64,000 nucleotides of DNA from Scytonema millei VB511283 (GTDB lineage: Bacteria > Cyanobacteriota > Cyanobacteriia > Cyanobacteriales > Chroococcidiopsidaceae), in assembly GCF_000817735.3 (NCBI RefSeq), contig NZ_JTJC03000003.1, positions 1 to 64,000 on the forward strand, in the 5' to 3' direction. Shown here one piece after another: positions 18,139 to 27,976 of this stretch (position 1 is the first letter of the stretch; every line of letters starts with the position of its first letter). The notes under the pieces were generated by a model, which ran no database searches, was not told the DNA's origin, and saw only the letters and a program-made list of their open reading frames with translations. A program made the translations under genes and the position numbers.

Positions 18139-18559
18139 ACCCACCTTCGTTTACGTGACCTACATTGCTACCACGCTCGAACAACTTTGGGAAGCGATCG
18201 TCAGCGAACAATTCACCCAGCAGTATTGGGAAGGCGGGCAACTTCAGTCTGACTGGAAGGTAGGTTCATCCGTGCAGCAGATTGACGAAGATGGCGAACC
18301 TGAAGACATTGGCGAAGTCTTGGAATCTCAGCCGCCATACCTGCTCTCCTATACCTTCGGATCGTCCAACATCATGGGATCTGTGCCGAATCACGTCCGC
18401 TTCGAGCTGGAGCAGTACGGCAGCACTGTGAAGTTAACGCTGATTCACGATCTCCTTGATATCCAAAGCTACATGAGCGTGAGCCGCAATTGGACTGCTA
18501 GCCTGTCCTATCTCAAGCGTCTGCTGGAAATCGAAGATGTACTAGCGTTAGTTGCTTGA
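18131..18559 (+). CDS. SRPBCC (AHSA1-like) domain protein
   Basis: 142 residues forming one START/AHSA1-type fold (TTLEQLWEAIVSEQFTQQYWEGG, PPYLLSYTF, LEQYGSTVKLTLIHD). Such proteins bind small hydrophobic ligands. Translation is coupled to the ArsR-type gene through an overlap, with AAGGAGA before the ATG. The pair is a common two-gene unit in which the partner may sense or modify the ligand; the ligand is unknown. Confidence 0.9.
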   Translation: MDKPTFVYVTYIATTLEQLWEAIVSEQFTQQYWEGGQLQSDWKVGSSVQQIDEDGEPEDIGEVLESQPPYLLSYTFGSSNIMGSVPNHVRFELEQYGSTVKLTLIHDLLDIQSYMSVSRNWTASLSYLKRLLEIEDVLALVA

Positions 18560-18646
18560 AATTATGTCAGTAATCGGTCATGGGAATTGGCGATCGATGA
18601 AATGTCCCATGACCCGACCGTCCACTTCATTGGAGAACTCCACACT

Positions 18647-19258
18647 ATGATTCCTACCGTAATTGAACAATCGAGTCGGGGGGAAAGAGCCTTCGACATT
18701 TACTCTCGCTTGCTGCGAGAACGAATTATTTTCCTAGCAGAAGCGATCGACTCGGATACAGCTAACCGAATTGTGGCGCAAATGCTGTTTTTAGAAGCAG
18801 AAGACCCTCAAAAGGATATTTATTTGTACGTCAATTCTCCGGGTGGCTCTGTGGTTGCAGGTTTGGGCATTTATGACACGATGAACCATATTCGTCCAGA
18901 TGTTTGCACGATTTGCTATGGCATGGCAGCCAGTATGGGCGCGTTTTTGCTCGGTGCGGGTACTAAAGGCAAGCGCAGCAGTTTACCGAGTTCGCGAATT
19001 ATGATTCACCAGCCTTCCGGTGGGGTGCAGGGACAGGCAGTGGATATCGAGATTCAAGCCAAGGAAATCCTCTACCTCAGACGGCAAATTAATCAGCGGA
19101 TGGCTAGCTATACGGGGAAATCCTTGGAGCAAATTGAGCAAGACACCGACCGAGATTTCTTTATGTCGGCGGCTGAGGCGGTGGAGTATGGTTTGATCGA
19201 TCGGGCGATCGAGCGCCCGACTCTCCCGATTCATCCCGAACTGGTAGCAGCTAGATAA
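18647..19258 (+). CDS. clpP: ATP-dependent Clp protease proteolytic subunit
   Basis: 203 residues from ATG 18647 ([17 protein letters not shown], the usual ClpP start, with GGAG upstream); a TTG at 18587 would add an unlikely extension. The catalytic triad is Ser 96 (GMAASMGAF), His 121 (MIHQPSGG) and Asp near 170 (TDRDFFMS). It forms tetradecameric serine protease rings that pair with ClpC/ClpX. As cyanobacteria carry several clpP/clpR genes and this one stands alone, I do not assign a paralogue number. Confidence 0.96.
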   Translation: MIPTVIEQSSRGERAFDIYSRLLRERIIFLAEAIDSDTANRIVAQMLFLEAEDPQKDIYLYVNSPGGSVVAGLGIYDTMNHIRPDVCTICYGMAASMGAFLLGAGTKGKRSSLPSSRIMIHQPSGGVQGQAVDIEIQAKEILYLRRQINQRMASYTGKSLEQIEQDTDRDFFMSAAEAVEYGLIDRAIERPTLPIHPELVAAR

Positions 19259-19635
19259 TGGATAATCACATTGAGCATCAAATCGTCGAGGCAGAAGAAA
19301 AGCTCAGGCTGGCAATGCTTCACTCCGATGTGAAAGCATTAGATGAATTGCTGTCGCCTAGATTACTTTTTACAAATCACTTGGGGCATTTGGTAGGAAA
19401 AGAGGAAGATCTGGCGGGTCACAAGTCTGGCGCTCTCAAACTCAACTCACTGTCAGCTTCCGAGCAGCAGATTTTGTTAACAGGTGATGTGGCGATCGTT
19501 TCAGTAAAAATGCAATTGTCGGGTAGTTACAATGATACGCCTACAAATGGCATTTTTCGGTTTACTAGGGTTTGGTCGCAGTCTCAGGATGGGACTTGGC
19601 AGATTATAGCTGGACATTCAGGTATCGTGTCCTAG
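19258..19635 (+). CDS. DUF4440/SnoaL-like protein
   Basis: 125 residues; the ATG shares one base with the clpP stop (TAATG), so it is co-translated. An NTF2-like cone fold: EEKLRLAMLHSDVKALDELLSPRLLFTNHLG at the N terminus and RVWSQSQDGTWQIIAGHSG at the end. The role is unknown; family members are enzymes or ligand binders. No link to ClpP is known to me. Confidence 0.85.
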   Translation: MDNHIEHQIVEAEEKLRLAMLHSDVKALDELLSPRLLFTNHLGHLVGKEEDLAGHKSGALKLNSLSASEQQILLTGDVAIVSVKMQLSGSYNDTPTNGIFRFTRVWSQSQDGTWQIIAGHSGIVS

Positions 19636-19965
19636 CGCTTTACTACTCCCTGTTCCTACTCCCTACTCCCTTGTTGGTCACTTTTCTTACAGTGAATTTT
19701 GTGTCACAATTAAGAGTTTTCTCATTTAAGTAGGAGATATGGCTGGCTGGAGTACTCAGCTTCAGTGCGATTCCCGTGACTTCGGCTATTTGATGATGAA
19801 ACTAATTATCATCAAGCTATGACAAAAATTCTGACAGATACAAGCTGGAATGAATTATGCCAAGAAACTTCTTTTCAATTGAATGGTTTTGAAACTATCG
19901 CCCAGGGAAAAATTCCAGATGTCTGTAATACCTACGGGAGGTGTTGTAAAAATGTTGATAAAGCA
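19636..19965 (+). other. Non-coding with a gene fragment
   Basis: ATG at 19819 opens a 51-codon frame (MTKILTDTSWNELCQE...) that runs into the end of the IS1-like remnant near 19939 and stops shortly after. It looks like the start of a gene cut by that insertion. No function recognised. Confidence 0.45.
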
Positions 19966-20175
19966 TTAAATTGACAAGCCAAACTCGTAGCGATTAATGA
20001 ATAGTCCAATTACAAGATCGTGCATAAAAATTGTTTTGGAAAAGCAAATTGTTTTACGAGCTAAGCGTTTAATCTGCGTCCGAAGATTTAAGTGTTTGTT
20101 TTCGACTTTTTGTGTGCCTTTCTTGCCAATTTTATGCTTTGACGCATCTAAAAGCTGATGAAAGGCAGGAGTTAC
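19966..20175 (-). pseudogene. IS1-type transposase remnant (C-terminal part)
   Basis: The minus-strand frame reads GTQKVENKHLNLRTQIKRL then ARKTICFSK and ends VIGLFINRYEFGLSI, the typical end of cyanobacterial IS1 transposases. The N-terminal part with the first catalytic residues is missing. GGTGTTGTAAA near 19939 may be the old element end. Confidence 0.72.
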
Positions 20176-20330
20176 TCATTTGGTGCGGGGTGGCTTAAAG
20201 GATAGCTTTTTAAAAATGTCGCTTTATGGTGAGGTGGTGAGTGCCGCAGTAAAGAAAGACACTGATATGAGTTGATACTTACCTCAATTCATACCTCATA
20301 TTATGCAACGCCGAAATTTTTTCTCCCCCC

Positions 20331-20362
20331 TTGACTCTCTAGTTAACTAGAGAATCCACAAT
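20331..20362 (+). promoter_or_regulatory. MerR-family-type promoter of the copper operon
   Basis: TTGACT (20331-20336), then the perfect palindrome CTCTAGTTAACTAGAG (20337-20352), then CACAAT (20357-20362). The 20-bp spacer is longer than normal, the hallmark of promoters that MerR/CueR/ZntR activators twist into shape. No merR gene is nearby, so the regulator would act from elsewhere. Confidence 0.7.
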
Positions 20363-20391
20363 AGATTTAGTCACGTTATGGAGTTGAGCAA

Positions 20392-20586
20392 ATGTTAATC
20401 CAGCTCAAAGTTCCCAAACTCGCTTGCGCTGCTTGTGTCGATGCTGTAACTCAAGCAGTGAAGAAGGTTGATGCAACGGCAAAAGTAGAAGCCGATCCGA
20501 AAACAAAAATGGTCAGTATCGAGACGCAACGATCGGTAGCAGAAATTGAAAACGCGATCGCTGCTGTAGGCTATCCTGTGGCTTAA
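20392..20586 (+). CDS. HMA-domain copper chaperone
   Basis: 64 residues, a single HMA ferredoxin-like fold. The metal loop reads [10 protein letters not shown], giving two Cys spaced CxxC (MxCxxC with Met replaced). It is expected to pass Cu(I) to the ATPase encoded 35 bp downstream. CopZ/Atx1-like; cyanobacterial Atx1 works with CtaA/PacS. ATG 20392 lies about 25 bp from the predicted start point. Confidence 0.88.
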   Translation: MLIQLKVPKLACAACVDAVTQAVKKVDATAKVEADPKTKMVSIETQRSVAEIENAIAAVGYPVA

Positions 20587-20621
20587 GCCGCAATTGGTTA
20601 TCAATAAAAAGTAATTGCCAT

Positions 20622-22925
20622 ATGGATAACATCACGCTGAAACTAAAAGGCATGAGTTGTGCCTCTTGTGCTAACAACATTGAAGCCGCAATTCGCTCTG
20701 TTCCTGGAGTGAGTCATGCCAGCGTTAACTTTGGTGCAGAACAAGCCACAGTCACTTACGATCCTCGTAAAACAGATGTGGCGACACTGCAAAATGCGGT
20801 TGACGCAGCCGGGTATGCCGCTCAGCCGATGCAAGAAGACGTGTTGGCAGCAGATGACGATGCCGAACGTCGGGCGCGGCAGGTAGAAAATCGCGACTTG
20901 ACTCGTAAGGTTTGGACTAGCGGTATTATTAGTGCAGTGCTGGTTATTGGGTCGTTGCCTGCTATGACGGGGTTATCTATCCCCTTCATCCCCATGTGGC
21001 TGCACAATCCCTGGCTACAACTGATACTCACGGCTCCAGTGCAGTTCTGGTGTGGTGCATCCTTCTATGTTAATGCCTGGAAAGCTTTCAAGCGCCATAC
21101 AGCCACGATGGATACCCTAGTGGCGATCGGTACGGGTGCGGCTTACTTATATTCCCTGTTTCCTACTTTCTTTCCTGAGTGGTTTCTGGCTCAGGGTTTG
21201 AACCCAGACGTTTACTACGAAGCCGCCGCTGTCATCATCACCTTAATCTTGTTGGGAAGACTGCTAGAGAATCGCGCTAAGGGACAAACCTCAGAAGCAA
21301 TTCGCAAACTGATCGGCTTGCAGGCAAAAACAGCGCGTGTCATTCGTGGCGATCGCGAGGTAGATGTGCCGATTGCCGAAGTCGTTGTGGGCGATATCAT
21401 CCTGGTTCGTCCTGGAGAAAAGATTCCTGTGGATGGAGAGATCGTTGATGGCTCCTCCACGATTGATGAGTCCATGGTGACGGGTGAAAGCCTGCCTGTG
21501 AAAAAGCAACCTGGAGATGAAGCAATTGGGGCGACGATCAATAAAACTGGTAGCTTTAAATTTCGGGCAACACGAGTTGGCAAAGATACATTTTTAGCGC
21601 AAATTGTCAAGCTCGTACAGCAAGCTCAGGGTTCTAAAGCACCGATTCAACGGTTGGCAGACCAAGTGACGGGATGGTTTGTACCTGCGGTCATCGCGAT
21701 CGCAATCGCTACTTTTGTCATCTGGTTTAACATCATGGGCAACCTGACGATGGCGCTGATTACCACTGTTGGAGTGTTGATTATCGCCTGTCCCTGTGCC
21801 TTGGGTTTAGCTACACCAACCTCAATCATGGTCGGAACGGGTAAAGGTGCGGAAAACGGTATTTTAATTAAAGGTGCAGAAAGCCTGGAACTGGCACACA
21901 AACTGCAAGCGATCGTGCTTGATAAAACGGGTACGATTACGCAAGGCAAGCCAACTGTCACCGATTTTGTCACGGTTAACGGAACGGCACATAGCAACGA
22001 GCTAAATCTTTTGCGTCTAGCGGCATCCGTCGAGCGCAATTCCGAGCATCCCTTAGCTGAAGCAGTAGTACAATATGCCCGATCGCAGGGTGTGGAACCG
22101 ACGGAAGTACGAGAGTTTGAAGCAGTTGCAGGTAGTGGCGTGCAAGGATATGTATCTGACCGATTAATCCAAATTGGTACGCAGCACTGGATGAACGAAC
22201 TGGGCATCAATACCAGCCAATTACAGCAACAGTGGGATCGATTGGAGTATCTCGGTAAAACAGTTATTTGGATAGCGATCGATCGCACAGTCCAAGGAAT
22301 TATGGGAATTTCCGATGCCGTCAAACCATCTTCGACTCAAGCAATCCGCACGATGCAACGAATGGGATTAGAAGTGGTAATGCTGACTGGTGACAACCGC
22401 CGCACGGCAGAAGTTATTGCCCGTGAAGTTGGGATTAAACGAGTCATGGCAGAAGTTCGTCCCGACCAAAAAGCTGAGGTTGTTAAGTCTCTGCAATTAG
22501 AAAAGCAGGGGAAAAATTCAAAATTCAAAATTCAAAATTTCCCGACTCCCAAAATTGTTGCAATGGTTGGCGATGGAATTAACGACGCACCAGCCTTGGC
22601 GCAGGCAGATGTGGGAATCGCCATCGGTACGGGAACGGATGTGGCGATCGCCGCTAGCGATATTACATTGATTTCTGGTGACTTGCAAGGCATCGTCACC
22701 GCAATTCAACTCTCGCGTGCCACGATTCGCAATATCAGACAAAATCTGTTTTTTGCTTTCATCTATAACGTGGCGGGTATTCCAATCGCCGCAGGTCTTC
22801 TCTTTCCTTTCTTTGGTTGGTTGCTCAGTCCGATTATCGCAGGTGCGGCAATGGCATTTAGTTCTGTTTCGGTGGTGACAAATGCCCTGCGTCTGCGTAA
22901 CTTCCATCCGAAAACTGCGCGCTAA
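20622..22925 (+). CDS. copA: Copper-translocating P1B-type ATPase
   Basis: 767 residues. One N-terminal HMA domain (GMSCASC, Cys 13 and 16), eight expected membrane helices, actuator motif TGES (about 287-290), transmembrane metal site CPC (390-392), phosphorylated Asp 434 (DKTGTIT), HP motif (SEHPLAEA), MLTGDN and GDGIND (from 650). All catalytic and metal residues are intact, so a Cu(I) exporter or thylakoid importer is likely. It sits between the chaperone and a cupredoxin gene. A heptamer repeat adds a short peptide before the GDGIND strand. Confidence 0.95.
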   Translation: MDNITLKLKGMSCASCANNIEAAIRSVPGVSHASVNFGAEQATVTYDPRKTDVATLQNAVDAAGYAAQPMQEDVLAADDDAERRARQVENRDLTRKVWTSGIISAVLVIGSLPAMTGLSIPFIPMWLHNPWLQLILTAPVQFWCGASFYVNAWKAFKRHTATMDTLVAIGTGAAYLYSLFPTFFPEWFLAQGLNPDVYYEAAAVIITLILLGRLLENRAKGQTSEAIRKLIGLQAKTARVIRGDREVDVPIAEVVVGDIILVRPGEKIPVDGEIVDGSSTIDESMVTGESLPVKKQPGDEAIGATINKTGSFKFRATRVGKDTFLAQIVKLVQQAQGSKAPIQRLADQVTGWFVPAVIAIAIATFVIWFNIMGNLTMALITTVGVLIIACPCALGLATPTSIMVGTGKGAENGILIKGAESLELAHKLQAIVLDKTGTITQGKPTVTDFVTVNGTAHSNELNLLRLAASVERNSEHPLAEAVVQYARSQGVEPTEVREFEAVAGSGVQGYVSDRLIQIGTQHWMNELGINTSQLQQQWDRLEYLGKTVIWIAIDRTVQGIMGISDAVKPSSTQAIRTMQRMGLEVVMLTGDNRRTAEVIAREVGIKRVMAEVRPDQKAEVVKSLQLEKQGKNSKFKIQNFPTPKIVAMVGDGINDAPALAQADVGIAIGTGTDVAIAASDITLISGDLQGIVTAIQLSRATIRNIRQNLFFAFIYNVAGIPIAAGLLFPFFGWLLSPIIAGAAMAFSSVSVVTNALRLRNFHPKTAR
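22512..22541. repeat. In-frame AAATTCA heptamer repeat in copA
   Basis: Three to four tandem AAATTCA units code for [10 protein letters not shown]-like peptide in the P domain, just before KIVAMVGDG. Homologues pass directly into that strand. The same kind of heptamer repeat is common between genes. Confidence 0.7.
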
Positions 22926-23059
22926 ATATAACTAAATATCAATAGCGTGTCTAAACCAATTGTGAAAATACCGTCCATCTGTCTGTGACTTGCTAATTGT
23001 GCTTTCACAAATGACAAATGACAAATGACCAATGACAATTCAAGAGCGAGAGGTTTTCA

Positions 23060-23644
23060 ATGGTAAGCAAAACTGCGATCGTAGGTGGTATCGCGAGTAT
23101 GGGATTAGTATTAGGCATTGCTTCGGGTCAAGCAGTGGCACAAATGTCTCATGAAGGGATGCAACGCTCTGAAACAGAGCAGGAGAGTCAGTTTCGCCGT
23201 ATCGAACAACCGTTATGGTTGAAAGGTGCAGTGACAGTTGGTGGTTTGGGATTAATTGGACTAGAGCTGTGGTGGTTTCTCCTCAGCAAGCCTAAGTCAC
23301 AAAAAGCCAAGACAAGTCAGGGTGTTCAGGAAATTGAAATTGCTGTTGATGGTGGGTACGAACCCAGTCGAGTTGTGGTCAATGTAGGTCAAAGAGTCCG
23401 ACTCAACTTCCACCGTAAAGATCCTAGCAGTTGTCTTGAAGAAATCCGATTTCCCGACTTTCATGTCGCCCAGAATCTCCCCCTCAACCAAGTCACACCC
23501 ATCGAGTTCACACCCGACAAACCAGGGACTTATACTTTCACCTGTGGCATGAATATGTTTCGAGGAGTTGTCGAAGTTCAACCTGCCGATTCTACTCCTG
23601 TTGCCAGCTTAACGCCTGTTGCCCCATCTACTACTGTCAAATAA
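23060..23644 (+). CDS. Membrane-anchored cupredoxin-domain protein
   Basis: 194 residues. A signal-like N terminus (VGGIASMGLVLGIASGQAVAQ) or first helix, a second hydrophobic helix (about 53-74), then a cupredoxin barrel (about 90-175) with PSSCLEEIRFPDF and the ligand loop TFTCGMNMFRG. The Cys, nearby Met residues and His in FHV suggest a type-1-like or Cu-storage site, although the usual C-terminal His is absent. Its position right after copA supports a periplasmic copper-handling role. Confidence 0.82.
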   Translation: MVSKTAIVGGIASMGLVLGIASGQAVAQMSHEGMQRSETEQESQFRRIEQPLWLKGAVTVGGLGLIGLELWWFLLSKPKSQKAKTSQGVQEIEIAVDGGYEPSRVVVNVGQRVRLNFHRKDPSSCLEEIRFPDFHVAQNLPLNQVTPIEFTPDKPGTYTFTCGMNMFRGVVEVQPADSTPVASLTPVAPSTTVK

Positions 23645-23801
23645 CTGCTTTGAACGGCTCGAACTCATCAGGCGATGCCACTCCGATTAGCCCGACACAA
23701 ATTTTATTGCTTTCAGTGAGAAATACTATCATTTAAGTTTGAAGATCTTCTTGTTGGGCAAAAGAATTTTAGCCTATCAACCGCTAGTCAGGGGATGCTT
23801 G

Positions 23802-25250
23802 ATGAAGAATGCTTCACGCCGTCAAATTTTGCAAGGCGCGATCGCCAGTGCGATGATTATTGGATTCAATCCTACCATGCGATCGTGGGTCACATCCGCC
23901 AGTGCTGCATCTGATTTTGAATCTCTGCCACCCCTGGACGGCATACTTTACACCGATTCCGTCACCCGCAATGCTGCCGCTGATGATTTCGGTCATCTGG
24001 TGCGTCGCTACCCAGCTGCCGTACTCAAACCAGGTTCGATGGAAGATATCGTGAGGATCGTCCGGTTTGCTCGTACCCACAAGCTGAAAGTTGCCGCACG
24101 CGGTCAAGCACACTCTACATACGGTCAACCGCTCATAGAGGCGGGAATAGTTATTGACACCAGTTCGCTCGATACGATTCATAATATTAATGCAGAGCAG
24201 GCGGAAGTGGATGCAGGTGTGTTGTGGAGCCAACTGCTGCTGGCATCGCTGGAGCAACAACTAACACCCCCCGTCTTGACAGATTATCTTGAGTTATCCG
24301 TAGGTGGTACTTTAGCAGTTGGCGGGATCGGTGGTAGGAGTCATCGTTACGGCGTGCAAGTAGATAACGTCTTATCCCTTCAAGTCGTCACGGGTGCGGG
24401 CAACCTAGAAACTTGTTCTCGCTCCCAAAATCGCGATTTGTTTGAAGCAGTGCTAGCAGGGTTGGGTCAATGTGGCATTATCGTCAGGGCAACAGTTCGC
24501 CTGATTCCGTCTGCCCAAAATGCCCGCGTGTTTCTCTTGTTTTACAACGATCTGGCAGCTTTGACACGCGACCAACGCTTGCTAATTGCCCAAAAACGAT
24601 TTGACTACGTAGAAGGTCAAGTCGTAGCCGATGCGAGTGGTGGATGGCGCTATATGTTGGAAGCAGCTAACTTTTATACTCCACCAAATCAGCCAGACAA
24701 CACCAGTTTGCTGACAGGGTTAAGCTACAGCCAAGGTACGGAGCAGATTGAAGACAAGTCTTACTTTGATTTTGCCAATCGGTTGGCTCCAACAGTTGCT
24801 TTTTTAAAGGAGAGCGGTGTGTGGTTTTACCCACATCCTTGGTTAGATTTATTCGTCCCGGGAACCGCAGTCAATAGCTTTGTAGGCGAAATCGTTTCTG
24901 ACTTGACTTTAGCAGATACGGGTCAGGGTCCGGTGCTGCTGTATCCCGTGCCGACAAACCGCTTGACGTTACCGCTGTTTCGGGTTCCCAATGAGGAGGT
25001 CGTGTTCCTATTTGCGATTCTACGCACTGCACCACCCGATGCTAGCGCGATCGCATCTATGTTAGCTGACAATCGCGCGGTTTTCGAGCGCAACCGCGAT
25101 CGTGGTGGATATCGCTACCCGATTGATGCCGTTCCATTTTCTCAAGCCGACTGGAGACAGCACTTTTATCCGGTATGGGGTAAACTAGTCAGTGCCAAGC
25201 GCCGCTACGACCCCGACAATTTACTTACACCTGGTCAGGGGATTTTCTAG
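23802..25250 (+). CDS. Tat-exported FAD-binding oxidoreductase (cytokinin dehydrogenase-like)
   Basis: 482 residues from ATG 23802; an upstream start at 23739 would hide the signal. The N terminus MKNASRRQILQGAIASAMI is a twin-arginine signal. The PCMH-type FAD domain follows (AVLKPGSMEDIVRIVRFAR, ARGQAHSTYGQ, GGTLAVGGIGG) and a C-terminal substrate domain ending RRYDPDNLLTPGQGIF. The closest known type is cytokinin oxidase/FAD-linked oxidase; the His in QAHST may hold FAD covalently. The substrate is unknown. Confidence 0.87.
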   Translation: MKNASRRQILQGAIASAMIIGFNPTMRSWVTSASAASDFESLPPLDGILYTDSVTRNAAADDFGHLVRRYPAAVLKPGSMEDIVRIVRFARTHKLKVAARGQAHSTYGQPLIEAGIVIDTSSLDTIHNINAEQAEVDAGVLWSQLLLASLEQQLTPPVLTDYLELSVGGTLAVGGIGGRSHRYGVQVDNVLSLQVVTGAGNLETCSRSQNRDLFEAVLAGLGQCGIIVRATVRLIPSAQNARVFLLFYNDLAALTRDQRLLIAQKRFDYVEGQVVADASGGWRYMLEAANFYTPPNQPDNTSLLTGLSYSQGTEQIEDKSYFDFANRLAPTVAFLKESGVWFYPHPWLDLFVPGTAVNSFVGEIVSDLTLADTGQGPVLLYPVPTNRLTLPLFRVPNEEVVFLFAILRTAPPDASAIASMLADNRAVFERNRDRGGYRYPIDAVPFSQADWRQHFYPVWGKLVSAKRRYDPDNLLTPGQGIF

Positions 25251-25265
25251 CATGACGAATCGCGT

Positions 25266-26363
25266 TTAAAAAGAAATTACTAAATACGGTTCCTCAAATT
25301 TACCAGATTGTACAGATTTTCCTTTCAACTCTGGTGGTAAGACAATCTGTCGCCTTTGGTCGCCAGCTTCAACGACAATTTCTGTACCAGACTGCGTTAA
25401 CTTAACTTGTTTTTTATGAAATCCTGGTAAAAAAACGCAGACTTGGCGCTGAATGAGGCCGATTTTGAGTGGTGGTGTCACGGAAATACTAGCATTAAAA
25501 TCTGGTAATGCTTCAAGAATTGTCTCCCAATTCCGCTCCTGCAAACTAGAGATATGATGCACAGTTAATGGAGCAAAAGCCGACTGTATGGCTTCTCTAC
25601 TTAAATCGCGCTCTTGATAAGCTAAAACCCCGCTGACGGTGAGGTTAATTTGTTGGGCGCTACCCCACCACCAGCGAGTATCGGCGATCGCTTCTGGTGT
25701 ATCGTTAGTCACGAGATAAGCTGTTAACTGACTTGCATCGTTAGCTACTGCAACTCCTTGCTCGATCCAATGCTGAATTTGAGCCAGTCCTTCTTGCATT
25801 TTCTGGCGATCGATATTAGCGTTAAGAATTGCCGCAGCCAATGGACCACCAATTGAATTAGCAATCTCACTAATATCTATATCTGCAAATATTTGGTGAA
25901 AGCGCCGAAAATACCAATCCAAAGCACTAGGAATCCCTAGCATACGCAGTATCTCTAAATTTTCCCGACCGCTATAAATAATGACATCATAGCTACCACT
26001 TTGATAGTATTGTCGTAGGGCATTAAAAGTTAAAAAACTATCAAATCCAGGTAGTATAATTAATTCGGCGGGATAGATTTGTTCGGAAAAAGAATCTGGT
26101 AAATAGGTAGAAACAAGTTTTTTGACTTCATCCCAAGCCTGTTCTAACAGTACAGTTGTTTGTAACTGTACGACTTGCAAATGGCTCTCAACGCTTTGAG
26201 GATGCGTACTTAAAGAAGTTTCTAAAAGTAGCTCCGTACTCGGATTAACATAGGTAGCCAATAAAACTCTTTTACCTTGTCGGGCAAACCACTTCGCAGT
26301 AGCAATTGCTAGTATCGTCCGTTCTCTAGATCCATCGCCCAGAAATGTAATTATTCTGCTCAT
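25266..26363 (-). CDS. ArsA/Get3-like protein with degenerate P-loop
   Basis: 365 residues. The fold and ends match cyanobacterial anion-transporting-ATPase-like proteins: N-terminal strand RIITFLG, QGKRVLLATYVNPST, and a C-terminal HSP20-like beta domain (about 305-365, VCVFLPGFHKKQVKLTQ). The deviant Walker A reads GDGSRERT where GKGGVGKT is expected, so the two Lys residues that contact phosphate are gone. It may bind without hydrolysing nucleotide, or have another role. Convergent with the FAD oxidoreductase gene; no arsenic genes nearby. Confidence 0.8.
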   Translation of the reverse strand: MSRIITFLGDGSRERTILAIATAKWFARQGKRVLLATYVNPSTELLLETSLSTHPQSVESHLQVVQLQTTVLLEQAWDEVKKLVSTYLPDSFSEQIYPAELIILPGFDSFLTFNALRQYYQSGSYDVIIYSGRENLEILRMLGIPSALDWYFRRFHQIFADIDISEIANSIGGPLAAAILNANIDRQKMQEGLAQIQHWIEQGVAVANDASQLTAYLVTNDTPEAIADTRWWWGSAQQINLTVSGVLAYQERDLSREAIQSAFAPLTVHHISSLQERNWETILEALPDFNASISVTPPLKIGLIQRQVCVFLPGFHKKQVKLTQSGTEIVVEAGDQRRQIVLPPELKGKSVQSGKFEEPYLVISF

Positions 26364-26576
26364 TGAATCAATCCCATTGCTAATTAGGGAATCGTAAGGG
26401 CGAGCTTACCAAAGATTTGCTAGGTGCAGATGATTGAAGTCGCCCTTACGAAATGAGGGAGTCGTAAGAGTGCGTCGCGCGAAAACTTCACAGCAAATAA
26501 GTAACTTAGTTCAACCCTCCCCTACACAATTAAGGTAAGAGATAACTAATAACCGATAACTAATAACTGACTCAAC

Positions 26577-26723
26577 TTACTGTTCGATCGCACCGAAACA
26601 AGCTGCTGCTACTAATAAGAAGGGAGTACCAGGAATCAAAGGTAATAAAACACCAATGACACCTATACCCACGCAGATTGTACCCGCAGTAATTAAAGCT
26701 GCGTTCTTGATTTGCTTGAGCAT
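26577..26723 (-). CDS. Minimal YbaN/DUF454-like membrane protein
   Basis: 48 residues (MLKQIKNAALITAGTIC...). Two hydrophobic stretches hinge on the DUF454 signature GVIGVLLPLIPGTPFLL, ending CFGAIEQ. A clear paralogue of the protein at 45872. Full-length DUF454 proteins are about 120 residues; these keep only the core hairpin. The function of the family is unknown. It lies beyond the ArsA-like gene in the same orientation, 213 bp away. Confidence 0.72.
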   Translation of the reverse strand: MLKQIKNAALITAGTICVGIGVIGVLLPLIPGTPFLLVAAACFGAIEQ

Positions 26724-27201
26724 ATTAACTTGAGCGATAACTTGATAATTTCAGTCTAGTAATCTTCAGTCTTGTAGTTTTTACACTACCATGCGATAGT
26801 TACTACTGTGCATCAAAATTGCAAAAGATAGCAATAATCTTTACTCTTCTTATCATTATCTTGCTTGAGTTTGCTCTATAAAGTTTGCGTTTAGCAAGCG
26901 ATGTCTACTATGGCGATTCTATTTGAGTCATGAACCGATCGTTGTGGTGGTTGACGGTTAACAGTTGACAGTTAACCGTCAACCGTCAACCAGCAATATT
27001 CCAGATTCACAAATCATTTAGGCTCGCTATATCAGCCTTCTTTTCTGAAAAGAACAGAAAATCAAAGACAGAATAATTCGTATTTCGATCCCTCATTAGA
27101 GTCATAAAATACTCATAAGACTGTCATTAGCTTGTCTCACATGGCAAATGACCAATAACGAGATTGGTCTTTCACAAATGACACATGACAAATGACAGTA
27201 A
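26724..27201. other. Repeat-rich intergenic region
   Basis: No gene seen. It contains GGTTAACAGTTGACAG-type heptamer repeats at about 26950-26990 and copies of ACAAATGACA near 27175. Confidence 0.5.
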
Positions 27202-27435
27202 TTAATGCTGTTCGTAACAAGGAAGGTGAGTTGAATTATTTTGGCGATCGAGATCGCCGCTAGTTATGTGCGTATCCGTCGTAAAAAAGGCACTAAGAAT
27301 TGTTTCTAGTCCTTCACTATAGTCTACTTCCCGATCTAAACAAAACTGCTTAAAGCGGCGTGCTACATCTTTTCGCACATGACCTCTGATTTGCACGTAG
27401 TTCCGATCGTCTTTTTTTCCCACAGCTCTTCTCAA
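27202..27435 (-). CDS. Small ribbon-helix-helix-like protein
   Basis: Up to 77 residues. NYVQIRGHVRKDVARRFKQF followed by CLDREVDYSEGLETILSAFF fits a strand-helix-helix DNA-binding fold of the Arc/CopG kind. The start is uncertain: TTG at 27435 or GTG at 27423, the latter with GAGAAGAG just before. The target is unknown; it may be a local regulator. Confidence 0.6.
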   Translation of the reverse strand: MRRAVGKKDDRNYVQIRGHVRKDVARRFKQFCLDREVDYSEGLETILSAFFTTDTHITSGDLDRQNNSTHLPCYEQH

Positions 27436-27976
27436 TCAGATTATAATTTTTGCCAAGCGCTGAAATCGAGCCAAATCTAATGTGTATACGTACCTGCGTC
27501 AGCGATTAATTTAAACTAATGGTTTGCATATAAAAATACCATCTCCTAAGCATTAAAGGTTATCTTTCATCGTAAAGTATTACGAATAAAACATAAAAGG
27601 TTTAAATGTTCAGTTTTACCTAACGTTACATTAACTTATAGTAATCAATGTAACTTTTTACAGTGAGTAGTGGGAAGCCGTAAGAATAGTTTTTTTCTAG
27701 TTTCTAAACTCGTGTCGTTAGATCGCAACTTTGCATTTGTGCGAAGTTGCAAATTTATCGAATGGCAAATCTATCAAATTGATAAGTTTGTTCCTATGGC
27801 GATGCAACCAAGCACCCAAGGGACGTAGTGAGTCATTAGATGAGAATCCTTCACGACTCACGACTCACTCTTGTCGATCCAAGTTCACACTACTTAACCA
27901 TGCTAAGGGTATGCAAGGCATATAGTTAAATGATATAGGTTGTAAGAGCATTCCTGAGTTTTTGAGAAGTAAAATA
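27436..27976. other. Intergenic upstream of the Ca2+-ATPase
   Basis: Nothing I can name. AT-rich; repeats CACGACTCACGACTCACTC near 27850 and no clear promoter. Confidence 0.45.
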
